DNA of 15,962 nt, from the NCBI GenBank assembly GCA_036265385.1, contig DATAPD010000036.1, positions 1 to 15,962 of the forward strand. The letters run 5' to 3'. Positions 1-6,505 of the stretch are shown piece after piece. Made by a program: the position numbers and the translations under genes. Below the pieces are notes generated by a model. That model was given only the letters and a program-made list of their open reading frames with translations, did not search any database and was not told the origin of the DNA. The first letter of the stretch is position 1; the number at the start of each line of letters is the position of its first letter. Source of the DNA: DATAPD01 sp036265385 (GTDB lineage: Bacteria > Acidobacteriota > Terriglobia > Terriglobales > Acidobacteriaceae).

Positions 1-102
1 GGAACGCCGAGCGGCAATTGGCGCTGGCGCATGCTACCTGGTGCGCTGACTGACGAACTGGCTGCGCGCCTGCGCGAAATGAACAGAGATTATGACCGCT
101 AA
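1..102 (+). CDS. malQ: 4-alpha-glucanotransferase (amylomaltase), C-terminal end only
   Basis: The window opens in frame inside a gene; 33 codons precede a TAA at 100-102. The fragment reads GTPSGNWRWRMLPG and ends in REMNRDYDR. In GH77 amylomaltases the extreme C-terminus carries a conserved N-W-x-W-R motif, and N-W-R-W-R is seen here. MalQ transfers alpha-1,4-glucan chains between maltodextrins in the cytoplasm, releasing glucose and longer glucans. The catalytic domain lies upstream of the window and cannot be checked. The next gene on the same strand, 119 bases on, is a sugar-type MFS transporter, which fits maltodextrin metabolism. The fragment is short, so the identity rests on that C-terminal motif plus context. 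Confidence 0.75.
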   Translation, partial: GTPSGNWRWRMLPGALTDELAARLREMNRDYDR

Positions 103-119
103 GTTGTCGCAAGATTCGA

Positions 120-207
120 TAGTCCAGCCCCGCAGGGGCGGGATGAGAAAGCCCAGGACGGAAGTTCTGGGAAAGGAACAAAGTTACGCTAGGTCCCGTT
201 GGGACGA
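120..207. repeat. Three-hairpin palindromic intergenic element
   Basis: Three consecutive stem-loops occupy the gap between malQ and the MFS gene. The first is GCCCC-gca-GGGGC at 127-139. The second is CCCAGGAC-ggaa-GTTCTGGG at 152-171, with one G-T pair. The third is GTCCC-gtt-GGGAC at 193-205. The pattern resembles REP-like elements I recall from Acidobacteria and Planctomycetes intergenic regions, but only one copy is visible here. It could terminate or attenuate malQ transcription before the transporter. No U-run follows any stem, so it is not a classical intrinsic terminator. Confidence 0.5.
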
Positions 208-221
208 CACGACTTCACAAT

Positions 222-1595
222 ATGGAACGCCCTGTGAACAAGCCTCCACGCACCTTCTGGCAAATCTGGAACATGAGCTTCGGGTTCCTCGGCATTCAAT
301 TCGGCTGGGGCCTGCAAATGGCCAACATGAGCGCTATCTATGAATACCTCGGTGCGCACGCCGACCAGATTCCAATTCTTTGGCTCGCTGCCCCCCTTAC
401 CGGACTTATCGTTCAGCCCATCATCGGACACGCCAGCGACCGCACTTGGGGCCCTCTCGGTCGCCGGCGCCCTTACTTTCTAACTGGCGCAATCCTCAGT
501 TCCCTCGCACTCATCTTCATGCCGAACAGTTCCACGCTCTGGATGGCTGCCGGACTCCTCTGGATTCTCGATGCTTCTATCAACATCAGCATGGAACCAT
601 TTCGCGCATTCGTCGCCGACCTGCTGCCCGAACAGCAGCGAACCCGCGGCTTCGCCATGCAGAGCCTTTTCATTGGACTCGGCGCGGTCATCGCATCACT
701 TATGCCATGGCTCCTGCGCAATTTCTTCCACGTGAGTGAGGCGGCCGGCGAAACGCGTGTAATCCCGACTACCACTCGATTGTCGTTTTATATCGGCGCG
801 GGTGCATTCTTGGGCGCGGTCCTTTGGACAATCCTGACCACCAAGGAATATCCGCCCGAAGATATGGAAGCTTTCCGTCGAATGAAGAAGGAGAAAACGG
901 GTCTTGCCGCGAACGCGAAAGAAATTCTTGTCTCCATCCGCGAGATGCCGCAAACCATGCGCCAACTCGCCCCCGTGCAACTGCTCACATGGCTCGGACT
1001 TTTTTGCATGTGGCTCTACTTCCCGGTCGCAGTCGCACGCAATGTCTTCGGCGCGCCGGATACAAGTTCGCCTCTATATCCGCAAGGCGTCGAGTGGGGG
1101 GGCGTTTGTTTTGCCGTGTACTCAGCTGTTTGTTTCGCGTTCTCCTTCGTTCTTCCCGGCATGGCGGCGAAGCTCGGTAGAAAAAACACGCATAGCTTGT
1201 GCCTGCTGTGCGGGGCAATCGGACTTGTTTCCGTGTTCCTCATTCACAACAAGTACGTGCTTCTGCTTACGATGCTCGGTGTCGGGATCGCCTGGGCCAG
1301 CACGCTTGCCATGCCCTATGCCGTTCTCGCTGGATCGCTACCACCCGGCAAAACTGGGGTCTACATGGGCATTTTCAACTTCTTTATTGTGATCCCCGAA
1401 ATTCTTGCGTCGCTCTTTTTCGGATGGATCATGAACCACCTGCTCGGCAATAACCGCATCGCCGCCGTCGTCGCGGGAGGAATTTTTATGGCGATCGCGG
1501 CGTTACTCATGCAACGTGTCGTCGATCAAACAGAAACTGTCGTCGCCTCTTCGAAGCCCTCGACTCTTGCCATCTCTCAAACCCTGTCATCCTGA
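222..1595 (+). CDS. MFS sugar transporter, SLC45/GPH-like
   Basis: A 457-residue polytopic inner-membrane protein with about 12 hydrophobic segments, the usual MFS length. The loop after TM2 (about residues 70-83) carries G-H-x-S-D-R-x(5)-G-R-R-R-P, the motif-A form typical of SLC45/sucrose-type and GPH sugar:cation symporters. The segment around residues 121-142 (N-I-S-M-E-P-F-R-A-F-V-A-D, then E-Q-Q-R-T-R-G) is also characteristic. Uptake of a disaccharide or maltodextrin with protons is inferred from the family and from malQ just upstream. The ATG at 222 has no clear Shine-Dalgarno sequence; a GTG four codons later is an alternative. The last codons and the TGA lie in a dispersed repeat (1583-1635), so the final residues may be repeat-derived. 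The exact substrate cannot be read from sequence. Confidence 0.85.
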   Translation: MERPVNKPPRTFWQIWNMSFGFLGIQFGWGLQMANMSAIYEYLGAHADQIPILWLAAPLTGLIVQPIIGHASDRTWGPLGRRRPYFLTGAILSSLALIFMPNSSTLWMAAGLLWILDASINISMEPFRAFVADLLPEQQRTRGFAMQSLFIGLGAVIASLMPWLLRNFFHVSEAAGETRVIPTTTRLSFYIGAGAFLGAVLWTILTTKEYPPEDMEAFRRMKKEKTGLAANAKEILVSIREMPQTMRQLAPVQLLTWLGLFCMWLYFPVAVARNVFGAPDTSSPLYPQGVEWGGVCFAVYSAVCFAFSFVLPGMAAKLGRKNTHSLCLLCGAIGLVSVFLIHNKYVLLLTMLGVGIAWASTLAMPYAVLAGSLPPGKTGVYMGIFNFFIVIPEILASLFFGWIMNHLLGNNRIAAVVAGGIFMAIAALLMQRVVDQTETVVASSKPSTLAISQTLSS

Positions 1596-1635
1596 GCGGA
1601 GTGAGGCGAAGCCGAACGTAGTCGAAGGACCCCAC
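1583..1635 (+). repeat. Dispersed intergenic repeat overlapping the MFS stop codon
   Basis: The 22 bases 1585-1606, beginning TGTCATCCTGAGCG, match the reverse complement of 13851-13872 at 18 of 22 positions, so the window itself holds two related copies in opposite orientation. I recall this type of sequence (TGTCATYCYGAGCG followed by GAGG or GAAGG) as abundant in Acidobacteria intergenic regions. The right part, ending GTCGAAGGACCCC, is shown only by this copy; the outer limits are approximate. Confidence 0.6.
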
Positions 1636-1700
1636 GCCTGCCGAAAGCGTCGACACCCGTCCAGATTTCATATCACGACCCGATTAACCGTTCCAGGCTG

Positions 1701-1729
1701 TTGACTTGAGCAATACGCCTGACTACCTT
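1701..1729 (+). promoter_or_regulatory. Candidate sigma-70-type promoter for the ECF sigma gene
   Basis: TTGACT at 1701-1706 is followed after 17 bases by TACCTT at 1724-1729. The -35 box matches the consensus at five of six positions; the -10 box is weak, with three of six. The spacing is ideal, and the ATG of the sigma factor follows at 1755. It is recognised by eye only. Confidence 0.35.
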
Positions 1730-1754
1730 GTAAACCAATACTCGGGCCTGGGGC

Positions 1755-2339
1755 ATGAGCGCCAATTCTTCCAACTACACTCCTGACGTCACTCGCTTGC
1801 TCATCGAGTGGACTGGCGGCAGTCAGCACGCCATGGAAGAGTTGCTTCCTCTGGTTTACGACGAGTTACGCAGACTCGCCGGCAGCTACCTTCGCAGGGA
1901 GCGTTCCGATCACACATTGCAAAGCACCGCACTCGTGCACGAAGCTTACTTGCGCATGGTGGATCAAAGAAATGTCACATGGCAGGGACGTGCTCACTTC
2001 TTTGCCATCGCCGCGCAGATGATGCGACGTATCCTCGTCGATCACGCCCGGGGGCGAGATGCGGCCAAACGCGGATCAGGCGCCTGCAAAATTACACTCG
2101 ACGAGGGTCTGCTCGCGCCAGCAGAACGCGACATCAATCTAGTTGCTCTCGATCAGGCTCTCGAGATGTTAGCGAAGCTCGATCCGAAACAAGCCCGGAT
2201 CGTCGAACTCCGTTTTTTCGCCGGACTTTCCATCGAGGACGCTGCGGAAATCCTGAAAATCTCCCCAGCCACAGTCAAGCGCGAGTGGGCCATGGCCAAG
2301 GCATTTCTCACCCGCCAGATGAAATTGGGCTTCGCCTGA
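1755..2339 (+). CDS. ECF-family RNA polymerase sigma factor (TIGR02999 / Sigma70_ECF type)
   Basis: A 194-residue sigma factor that would direct RNA polymerase to a specific promoter set. Region 2 spans about residues 26-100: E-E-L-L-P-L-V-Y-D-E-L-R-R-L-A, then T-L-Q-S-T-A-L-V-H-E-A-Y-L, then H-F-F-A-I-A-A-Q-M-M-R-R-I-L-V-D-H-A-R. These are hallmarks of the large Acidobacteria/Planctomycetes ECF group. Region 4 spans about 131-186, with its helix-turn-helix near residues 159-182 (S-I-E-D-A-A-E-I-L, then S-P-A-T-V-K-R-E-W). GGGG sits just upstream of the ATG. No anti-sigma gene is adjacent. In this group the usual partner is a Ser/Thr kinase with TPRs beside the sigma gene; here such a kinase lies about 4 kb away (6506-9166) on the other strand. 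The regulon is unknown. Confidence 0.93.
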   Translation: MSANSSNYTPDVTRLLIEWTGGSQHAMEELLPLVYDELRRLAGSYLRRERSDHTLQSTALVHEAYLRMVDQRNVTWQGRAHFFAIAAQMMRRILVDHARGRDAAKRGSGACKITLDEGLLAPAERDINLVALDQALEMLAKLDPKQARIVELRFFAGLSIEDAAEILKISPATVKREWAMAKAFLTRQMKLGFA

Positions 2340-2387
2340 TTGGTATGCGGTGGACATCCCATAAAACCAAACTCTCAGGCTACGTCT

Positions 2388-4154
2388 TCAATGAACTCCC
2401 ACTCGTCGTACTAAATCGATAAAGCGTGGATCGTTGCGCAACGGATCCATAAAGGGGTGTACTTTCACATATTGGAGAATGTTGGAATGTTCCTGGTAAG
2501 CACGTTCCAGCCATACAAAGGCCTGCTCCTTGTCATCGAGCCCCAAGTAGGCGTTCACAAACGCGGCCGCGGGCACGTAACCTTTTTGCTGACGGTTCTT
2601 CAACTCATCCAGGATCTTCAATGCTTCCTGCCGTCGACCTGCGTGCGCATATGCTCTTACCTGTATGCCCATGGCTGCAGAACTTCCCTTGCTGAGTGCC
2701 ATAACCTTGTCCAGAACGGGAATAGCGTCTTTAGGCTGGCCATTCGCAATCAGCGCAAATGCAAGGAACCACGAAACCGTTGCATCGTCCGGTCGGACAC
2801 GAAGTTCACTCTGCAGTTGACGAATGGACTCGTCGTAGCGTCGCGCTTGAAACAAGATCCATGCTTTGGTTGTTCCGATTATTCCGAGAGGGTCGAGTTC
2901 GCGGGCCCGGTCCGACCATTGAAGCGCTTCCTCCAAGCGACCTTGGCAAAGCAGCCAATGCGCGAAACCCAAATGTGCAGCCGCATCATTGGGACTCAAC
3001 TCAAGTGCTCGTTTGTATTCTGCTTCTGATTCAGCCCACCGCCACCGCTCTTCATCGATTCCAGCCAGCAGCACGTGAGCACCGGCCAGCTCTGGATCCA
3101 GCTCTAATGCCTTTCCTGCTGCGCTCACCGCTTTCTCGCGTAGCTCCTCCGGCGGAGCTCCTACGAAGACGGATGCCATCTCCGCATATGCCTCTCCTAG
3201 TCCTAGGTAAGCGGGAGCGAACGTGGGGTCTCGGCGAATTGCCTCCTCAAAATAATGAACGCCTTCTTCAAGCTCTGCCAGGCTGTTTCCCTTGCTGTAC
3301 TGACCTTTGAGATAACTTTCATAAACTTCAGGGGCCACGTGTCGTGCGGCCACCAGCCTGGCATGTTCTTCTCCGGTAATCGTCGCTTGCACTTTGCTCG
3401 CTATCGATTCCGCGACCTCGCTTTCCAATGCCAGCGTGTCTCCCAGGTCCCGATCATAAGTTTCTGACCAGAAATGTTCGTCCGTAGCGGTTCGAATTAG
3501 CTGTGCATGGACCCGGACGCGGTTGCCTTCACGCATCACAGAGCCCTCCACGATGGCGTCGACGCCCAGCACCTTGGCGATTTCAGGGACAGTTGATCGA
3601 CCGTCCTTGAAATGAATAACAGAAGTTCGAGAAATCACTCGCAGATTGTGAATTCGCGAGAGTCGGCCGATAAGTTCCTCCGTCATGCCATCGGCCAGAT
3701 ACTCTTGGGAGGAGTCGCCCGACAAGTTCTTCATGGGGAGCACGGCCAACGATTGGATTTTTGGTCGCGATGCAATTCTGTTACGGACTGCGAAGTAAGT
3801 TATTGCTAGCGCAAGACAAACCGCAAATCCAACAATAACCAGCTTCCTTTTTCGGGCTCGCTCGGACTCAGAGAATGGCGCAAGAACGTTGTTACTGATC
3901 CCCTGGATTCCAGACTCTGGTGGTTCGGGCAGCGTAATCCGGCGCTGCATCCAGGTATCAAGCTCAGTCCTGAACGCATAAACCGATCCCCTCTTATCGT
4001 GAAGATGCCGGTGAACGGGCATTCCTTCCCGCTTTTCCCAGCGCTGGACCGTGGTGATGTCACGCTTGAGGTAGGTAGCGATTTCCTTCCAAGAGTCGAG
4101 CTTCTTTTCGTCGGATAAGTTCGCCGACGCGGGCGCAATGGAAGATGGGTCCAT
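2388..4154 (-). CDS. Membrane-anchored HTH transcriptional regulator with TolB-like domain and TPRs
   Basis: A 588-residue protein using the ATG at 4154, which has GGAG six bases upstream; a longer reading from 4244 adds 30 residues but has no ribosome site. In order: a MerR/excisionase-like HTH (about residues 19-72, D-S-W-K-E-I-A-x-Y-L through T-V-Q-R-W-E), a linker, one transmembrane helix (about 104-123), a TolB/FlgO-like domain (about 132-260, with S-L-A-V-L-P-M-K-N-L-S-G-D and Y-L-A-D-G-M-T-E-E-L), then TPR repeats (about 275-555) ending in a segment common in acidobacterial TPR proteins. The layout resembles CadC: cytoplasmic DNA-binding domain, periplasmic sensor. It is divergent from the cupin gene, with an inverted repeat between them, so it may control itself and that gene. 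The ligand is unknown. Confidence 0.88.
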   Translation of the reverse strand: MDPSSIAPASANLSDEKKLDSWKEIATYLKRDITTVQRWEKREGMPVHRHLHDKRGSVYAFRTELDTWMQRRITLPEPPESGIQGISNNVLAPFSESERARKRKLVIVGFAVCLALAITYFAVRNRIASRPKIQSLAVLPMKNLSGDSSQEYLADGMTEELIGRLSRIHNLRVISRTSVIHFKDGRSTVPEIAKVLGVDAIVEGSVMREGNRVRVHAQLIRTATDEHFWSETYDRDLGDTLALESEVAESIASKVQATITGEEHARLVAARHVAPEVYESYLKGQYSKGNSLAELEEGVHYFEEAIRRDPTFAPAYLGLGEAYAEMASVFVGAPPEELREKAVSAAGKALELDPELAGAHVLLAGIDEERWRWAESEAEYKRALELSPNDAAAHLGFAHWLLCQGRLEEALQWSDRARELDPLGIIGTTKAWILFQARRYDESIRQLQSELRVRPDDATVSWFLAFALIANGQPKDAIPVLDKVMALSKGSSAAMGIQVRAYAHAGRRQEALKILDELKNRQQKGYVPAAAFVNAYLGLDDKEQAFVWLERAYQEHSNILQYVKVHPFMDPLRNDPRFIDLVRRVGVH

Positions 4155-4234
4155 CGAGCTCTCCAAGGTGTATGGGGCGGCTCTCACCCCCCGGGGAAGA
4201 AGCCGATTGTAGCGCCCTCCGCCCACTGCGGCAA

Positions 4235-4281
4235 CAAACGGCATTAGGCGGTATCTCGGGCATGCCGCGCGATGCCGTTTG
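4235..4281. promoter_or_regulatory. Inverted repeat in the divergent promoter region (candidate operator)
   Basis: CAAACGGCAT at 4235-4244 and its exact reverse complement ATGCCGTTTG at 4272-4281 flank 27 bases. Between them GGCATGCC (4259-4266) gives two more GGCAT-type half-sites, so four copies of the core lie within 47 bases. The region is the 201-base gap between the HTH-TPR regulator (minus) and the cupin (plus). Arm centres are 37 bases apart, so the arms do not sit on the same face of B-DNA by exact whole turns. An RNA stem-loop in a leader is the alternative reading. Confidence 0.4.
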
Positions 4282-4355
4282 CTCCGGACTGCAGACTATT
4301 CGATTGTGTTCCGGCGCCTGCATCCAGCAGCGCGAACTAAATTTCGGAGGCTCCC

Positions 4356-4871
4356 ATGCAACGAAGAACAATGCTGTTAGGTATGTTTACCGCCGCGCTC
4401 CTTGTGTCCAGCCTATACTTCACCGGGAAAGTCCATGCCACGTCCGCCGTGGGTTTTACTGGGACGACAATTTCTCAAGGTCGGCTTGGAAGTTTCAACG
4501 TCAGCAATTTCTTTATCTCACCGGATAAGCGCCAAGTATGGCTGTCGTTGCAAGGGACCAAAGGACAGTCTGACTTATACGTGCAAAGCAATGTCTGGGA
4601 ACCGGGGGGTAGCACTGGCTGGCACTCGCATCCGGGCCATAGTCTCATTACGGTCACGGCTGGCACCGTAACGGTTTATGAAGGTGACGACCCCTCTTGT
4701 ACTCCCCATGTCTACACAGTAGGAATGGGCTTCGTTGACGCTGGTGGAAGTCATGTGCACATCATTCGCAACGAAGGCACAATTGGGGCGCAGACGATTG
4801 CGGTCCAATTAATTCCAGCAGGTCAGCCGCGCCGAATCGATGCGGCAGATCCTGGGAATTGTCACTTCTAA
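4356..4871 (+). CDS. Secreted cupin-domain protein
   Basis: A 171-residue protein starting at an ATG with GGAGG eight bases upstream. Residues 1-29 form a signal peptide (positively charged R-R start, hydrophobic core, H-A-T-S cleavage region), so it is probably periplasmic. One cupin barrel covers about residues 72-153. Cupin motif 1 is G-W-H90-S-H92-P-G-H95; the usual motif glutamate is replaced by Ser96, with His95 beside it. Motif 2 is G-S-H133-V-H135-I-I-R-N139. These histidines could bind a metal. Cys115 and Cys169 might form a disulphide. No enzyme activity can be assigned; small single-cupin proteins include dioxygenases, isomerases and sensors. It is the first gene of a plus-strand series with a hydrolase and a CMD protein, and is divergent from a regulator. 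Confidence 0.85.
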   Translation: MQRRTMLLGMFTAALLVSSLYFTGKVHATSAVGFTGTTISQGRLGSFNVSNFFISPDKRQVWLSLQGTKGQSDLYVQSNVWEPGGSTGWHSHPGHSLITVTAGTVTVYEGDDPSCTPHVYTVGMGFVDAGGSHVHIIRNEGTIGAQTIAVQLIPAGQPRRIDAADPGNCHF

Positions 4872-4908
4872 TCGCGAGATCCGCTAGGTCGTTGCTGCGA
4901 GCATTGTT

Positions 4909-4935
4909 TGGACGCGCGATCGGACGGCGCGTCCA
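4909..4935 (+). terminator. Strong stem-loop downstream of the cupin gene
   Basis: TGGACGCGC (4909-4917) and GCGCGTCCA (4927-4935) form a perfect 9-bp GC-rich stem with a 9-base loop, 38 bases after the cupin stop codon. No U-run follows, so it is at best a partial terminator or an RNA 3'-end stabiliser. Confidence 0.4.
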
Positions 4936-4997
4936 GAACTCGCTTCGCTCATCATCAGCGGTTGTCGGCGCATTGGCTTTGATATAGCTTTGGCCGG

Positions 4998-5993
4998 ATG
5001 TCGCGATTGCTGTTTGCTTCCGCATTAGTCTGCCTCTGCACATTCTGGCTGCCGTCCGCCTCTCAGCAGACTGCTCCTGCCGGTAGCTCAACACAGGTTC
5101 GGGAACATCGTGTTCCAGTGGGCGGGGCTGAACTGTATGCCCGTGAGGTTGGATCGGGCACTGCCATCATCATCCTTCACGGTGGTCCGGATTTCGATCA
5201 ATCCTATCTCCTCCCGGAGATGGATCGTTTTGCTGACTTTTATCGCCTCATCTACTACGACCAGCGCGGTCGGGGCCGGTCGGCCGAGCACGTGCGCCCG
5301 GAAGATGTCACGCTCGCCTCCGATATCGACGATCTCGACAAAGTACGTCAGTACTTCCATCTCGAATCGGTTGTTCTGCTCGGCCATTCCTGGGGCACGG
5401 TCCTCGCTCTCGAATATGCGATCCAACATCCCGAGCGCGTTTCTCAACTGATCCTTATGAATCCGGCACCCGCGTCGACTGCCGATTTCAGCGAACTGAA
5501 AAGAGAGTGGGCCGTGAAGCGGCACGACGATGTGGAGCGCAAAAAAGCCATCGCATCTACGCCGGAATACATAAATGGCGATCCAGAGGCGGTGACGGCG
5601 TACTACCGCGTTCACTTCAAGACTGGTTTAGCGAAGCCGGAAGACTACGAGAAGATGGTGGCTCGCTTTCACTCCAGCTTCACTAAGGAAGGCGTCCTCA
5701 AAGCGCGGGCGGTTGAGGCGCACTTGATGACCGAAACCTATTCTTTGCCGAGCTTCGACCTGTTACCCCAGTTCAAAAGTCTGCGCATTCCCACGCTGGT
5801 CATTACTGGAGATCACGAGTTCATTCCTGCTTCCACCGCTGAACACATCACGAATTCGATACCCGGTGCACGCATGATCACGTTGAAACTTTGCGGACAC
5901 TTTTCTTACTTGGAATCTCCGGCAGAGGTGCGTGCAGCGGTCAATAGCTTCCTTCCCAGTCCGCAAAAGACGATTCGTCATCGAGGGGATTGA
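4998..5993 (+). CDS. Exported alpha/beta hydrolase, proline iminopeptidase-like (S33 family)
   Basis: A 331-residue protein with an N-terminal signal peptide (hydrophobic about residues 4-18, cleavage near A-S-Q-Q), hence probably periplasmic or secreted. The alpha/beta-hydrolase fold carries the oxyanion motif H61-G-G-P-D, Y-D-Q-R-G-R-G-R-S at 87-95, and the nucleophile elbow G-H-S131-W-G. The other catalytic residues are probably Asp272 (T-G-D-H-E-F-I-P) and His301 (C-G-H-F-S). HGGP and DQRGRG with GHSWG are the classical proline iminopeptidase signature, so release of N-terminal proline from small peptides is the first guess; other S33 members hydrolyse esters or lactones. The start has a poor ribosome site, with TATAGC at 4983-4988 close to the ATG, so a leaderless transcript is possible. 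It follows the cupin gene by 126 bases. Confidence 0.87.
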   Translation: MSRLLFASALVCLCTFWLPSASQQTAPAGSSTQVREHRVPVGGAELYAREVGSGTAIIILHGGPDFDQSYLLPEMDRFADFYRLIYYDQRGRGRSAEHVRPEDVTLASDIDDLDKVRQYFHLESVVLLGHSWGTVLALEYAIQHPERVSQLILMNPAPASTADFSELKREWAVKRHDDVERKKAIASTPEYINGDPEAVTAYYRVHFKTGLAKPEDYEKMVARFHSSFTKEGVLKARAVEAHLMTETYSLPSFDLLPQFKSLRIPTLVITGDHEFIPASTAEHITNSIPGARMITLKLCGHFSYLESPAEVRAAVNSFLPSPQKTIRHRGD

Positions 5994-6048
5994 AATTGAG
6001 CGGCACGCGAGGAATTCTTCCGGACTGAGCACTAAGATCGGCGTGTGT

Positions 6049-6084
6049 GGCGTAATCGCCTATCATGAATGGCATATCTGCCAT
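6049..6084 (+). promoter_or_regulatory. Two small adjacent hairpins upstream of the AhpD-like gene
   Basis: GGCG-taat-CGCC at 6049-6060 is followed by ATGGCA-tatc-TGCCAT at 6069-6084. They lie in the 173-base gap between the hydrolase and the AhpD-like gene. They could be the hydrolase's 3' end or an operator; neither has a U-run. Confidence 0.25.
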
Positions 6085-6166
6085 CTTGTTGGCTGATTCA
6101 CAATCCAGCTACTCTCTTGGTGTGGCTGCGATAGCAGAAATCATCGACTGTTTAATAGGAGAAAAC

Positions 6167-6499
6167 ATGAGCGACCACTATCATGACGCAGCAGACCTGC
6201 GATTGTTAAAGGACATGGGCCAGCTCGCGCCCAAGGACTTCGAAGCTTGGCTGAATCTTGACAAGATTGTTGGCCGGGAAGACGGGGCGATTCCGCGCAA
6301 ATATCGTGAGCTGATTGCGATTGCGGTGGCTTGCACGACCCAGTGCCCGTACTGTATCGAAGTGCATACGAAGGCTGCGAAAAGAGCAGGGGCTTCCCGC
6401 GAAGAGATCACGGAAACCTCACTGCTCGCGGCTGCACTGCGCGCAGGTGGCGCGGCTACACACGGCGCCATGGCTTTGAAGTTTTTTGATAAGGCGTAA
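6167..6499 (+). CDS. AhpD / carboxymuconolactone decarboxylase family protein
   Basis: A 110-residue cytoplasmic protein. I start it at the ATG at 6167 because AGGAG lies five bases upstream and M-S-D-H-Y begins the conserved domain; the same frame is open from 6065 without a good ribosome site. The CMD core holds K-Y-R-E-L-I-A-I-A-V-A-C, then C60-P-Y-C63-I-E-V-H67, the CxxC-x(3)-His centre of AhpD-type peroxidase or disulphide reductase proteins. True 4-carboxymuconolactone decarboxylases lack this CxxC, so a thiol-dependent peroxide or redox role is favoured. It ends six bases before the stop of the convergent kinase gene. The length matches the single-domain subfamily. Confidence 0.88.
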   Translation: MSDHYHDAADLRLLKDMGQLAPKDFEAWLNLDKIVGREDGAIPRKYRELIAIAVACTTQCPYCIEVHTKAAKRAGASREEITETSLLAAALRAGGAATHGAMALKFFDKA

Positions 6500-6505
6500 C
6501 GGTGT

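Noticed and set aside
219..224. Missing sigma-54 contact in the NtrC-type regulator (GAFTDA; residue numbers given)
   Set aside because: GAFTDA occurs in many sigma-54 activators I know, so it is not evidence of lost function.
904..1392. Alternative frame within the MFS gene
   Set aside because: The transporter frame gives continuous membrane helices; this one does not.
2457..3310. Two plus-strand open frames opposite the HTH-TPR regulator
   Set aside because: Low-complexity, Arg/Cys-rich translations antisense to clear TPR repeats.
6065..6166. N-terminal extension of the AhpD-like protein
   Set aside because: No ribosome site at 6065, while AGGAG precedes 6167 and homologous sequence starts there.
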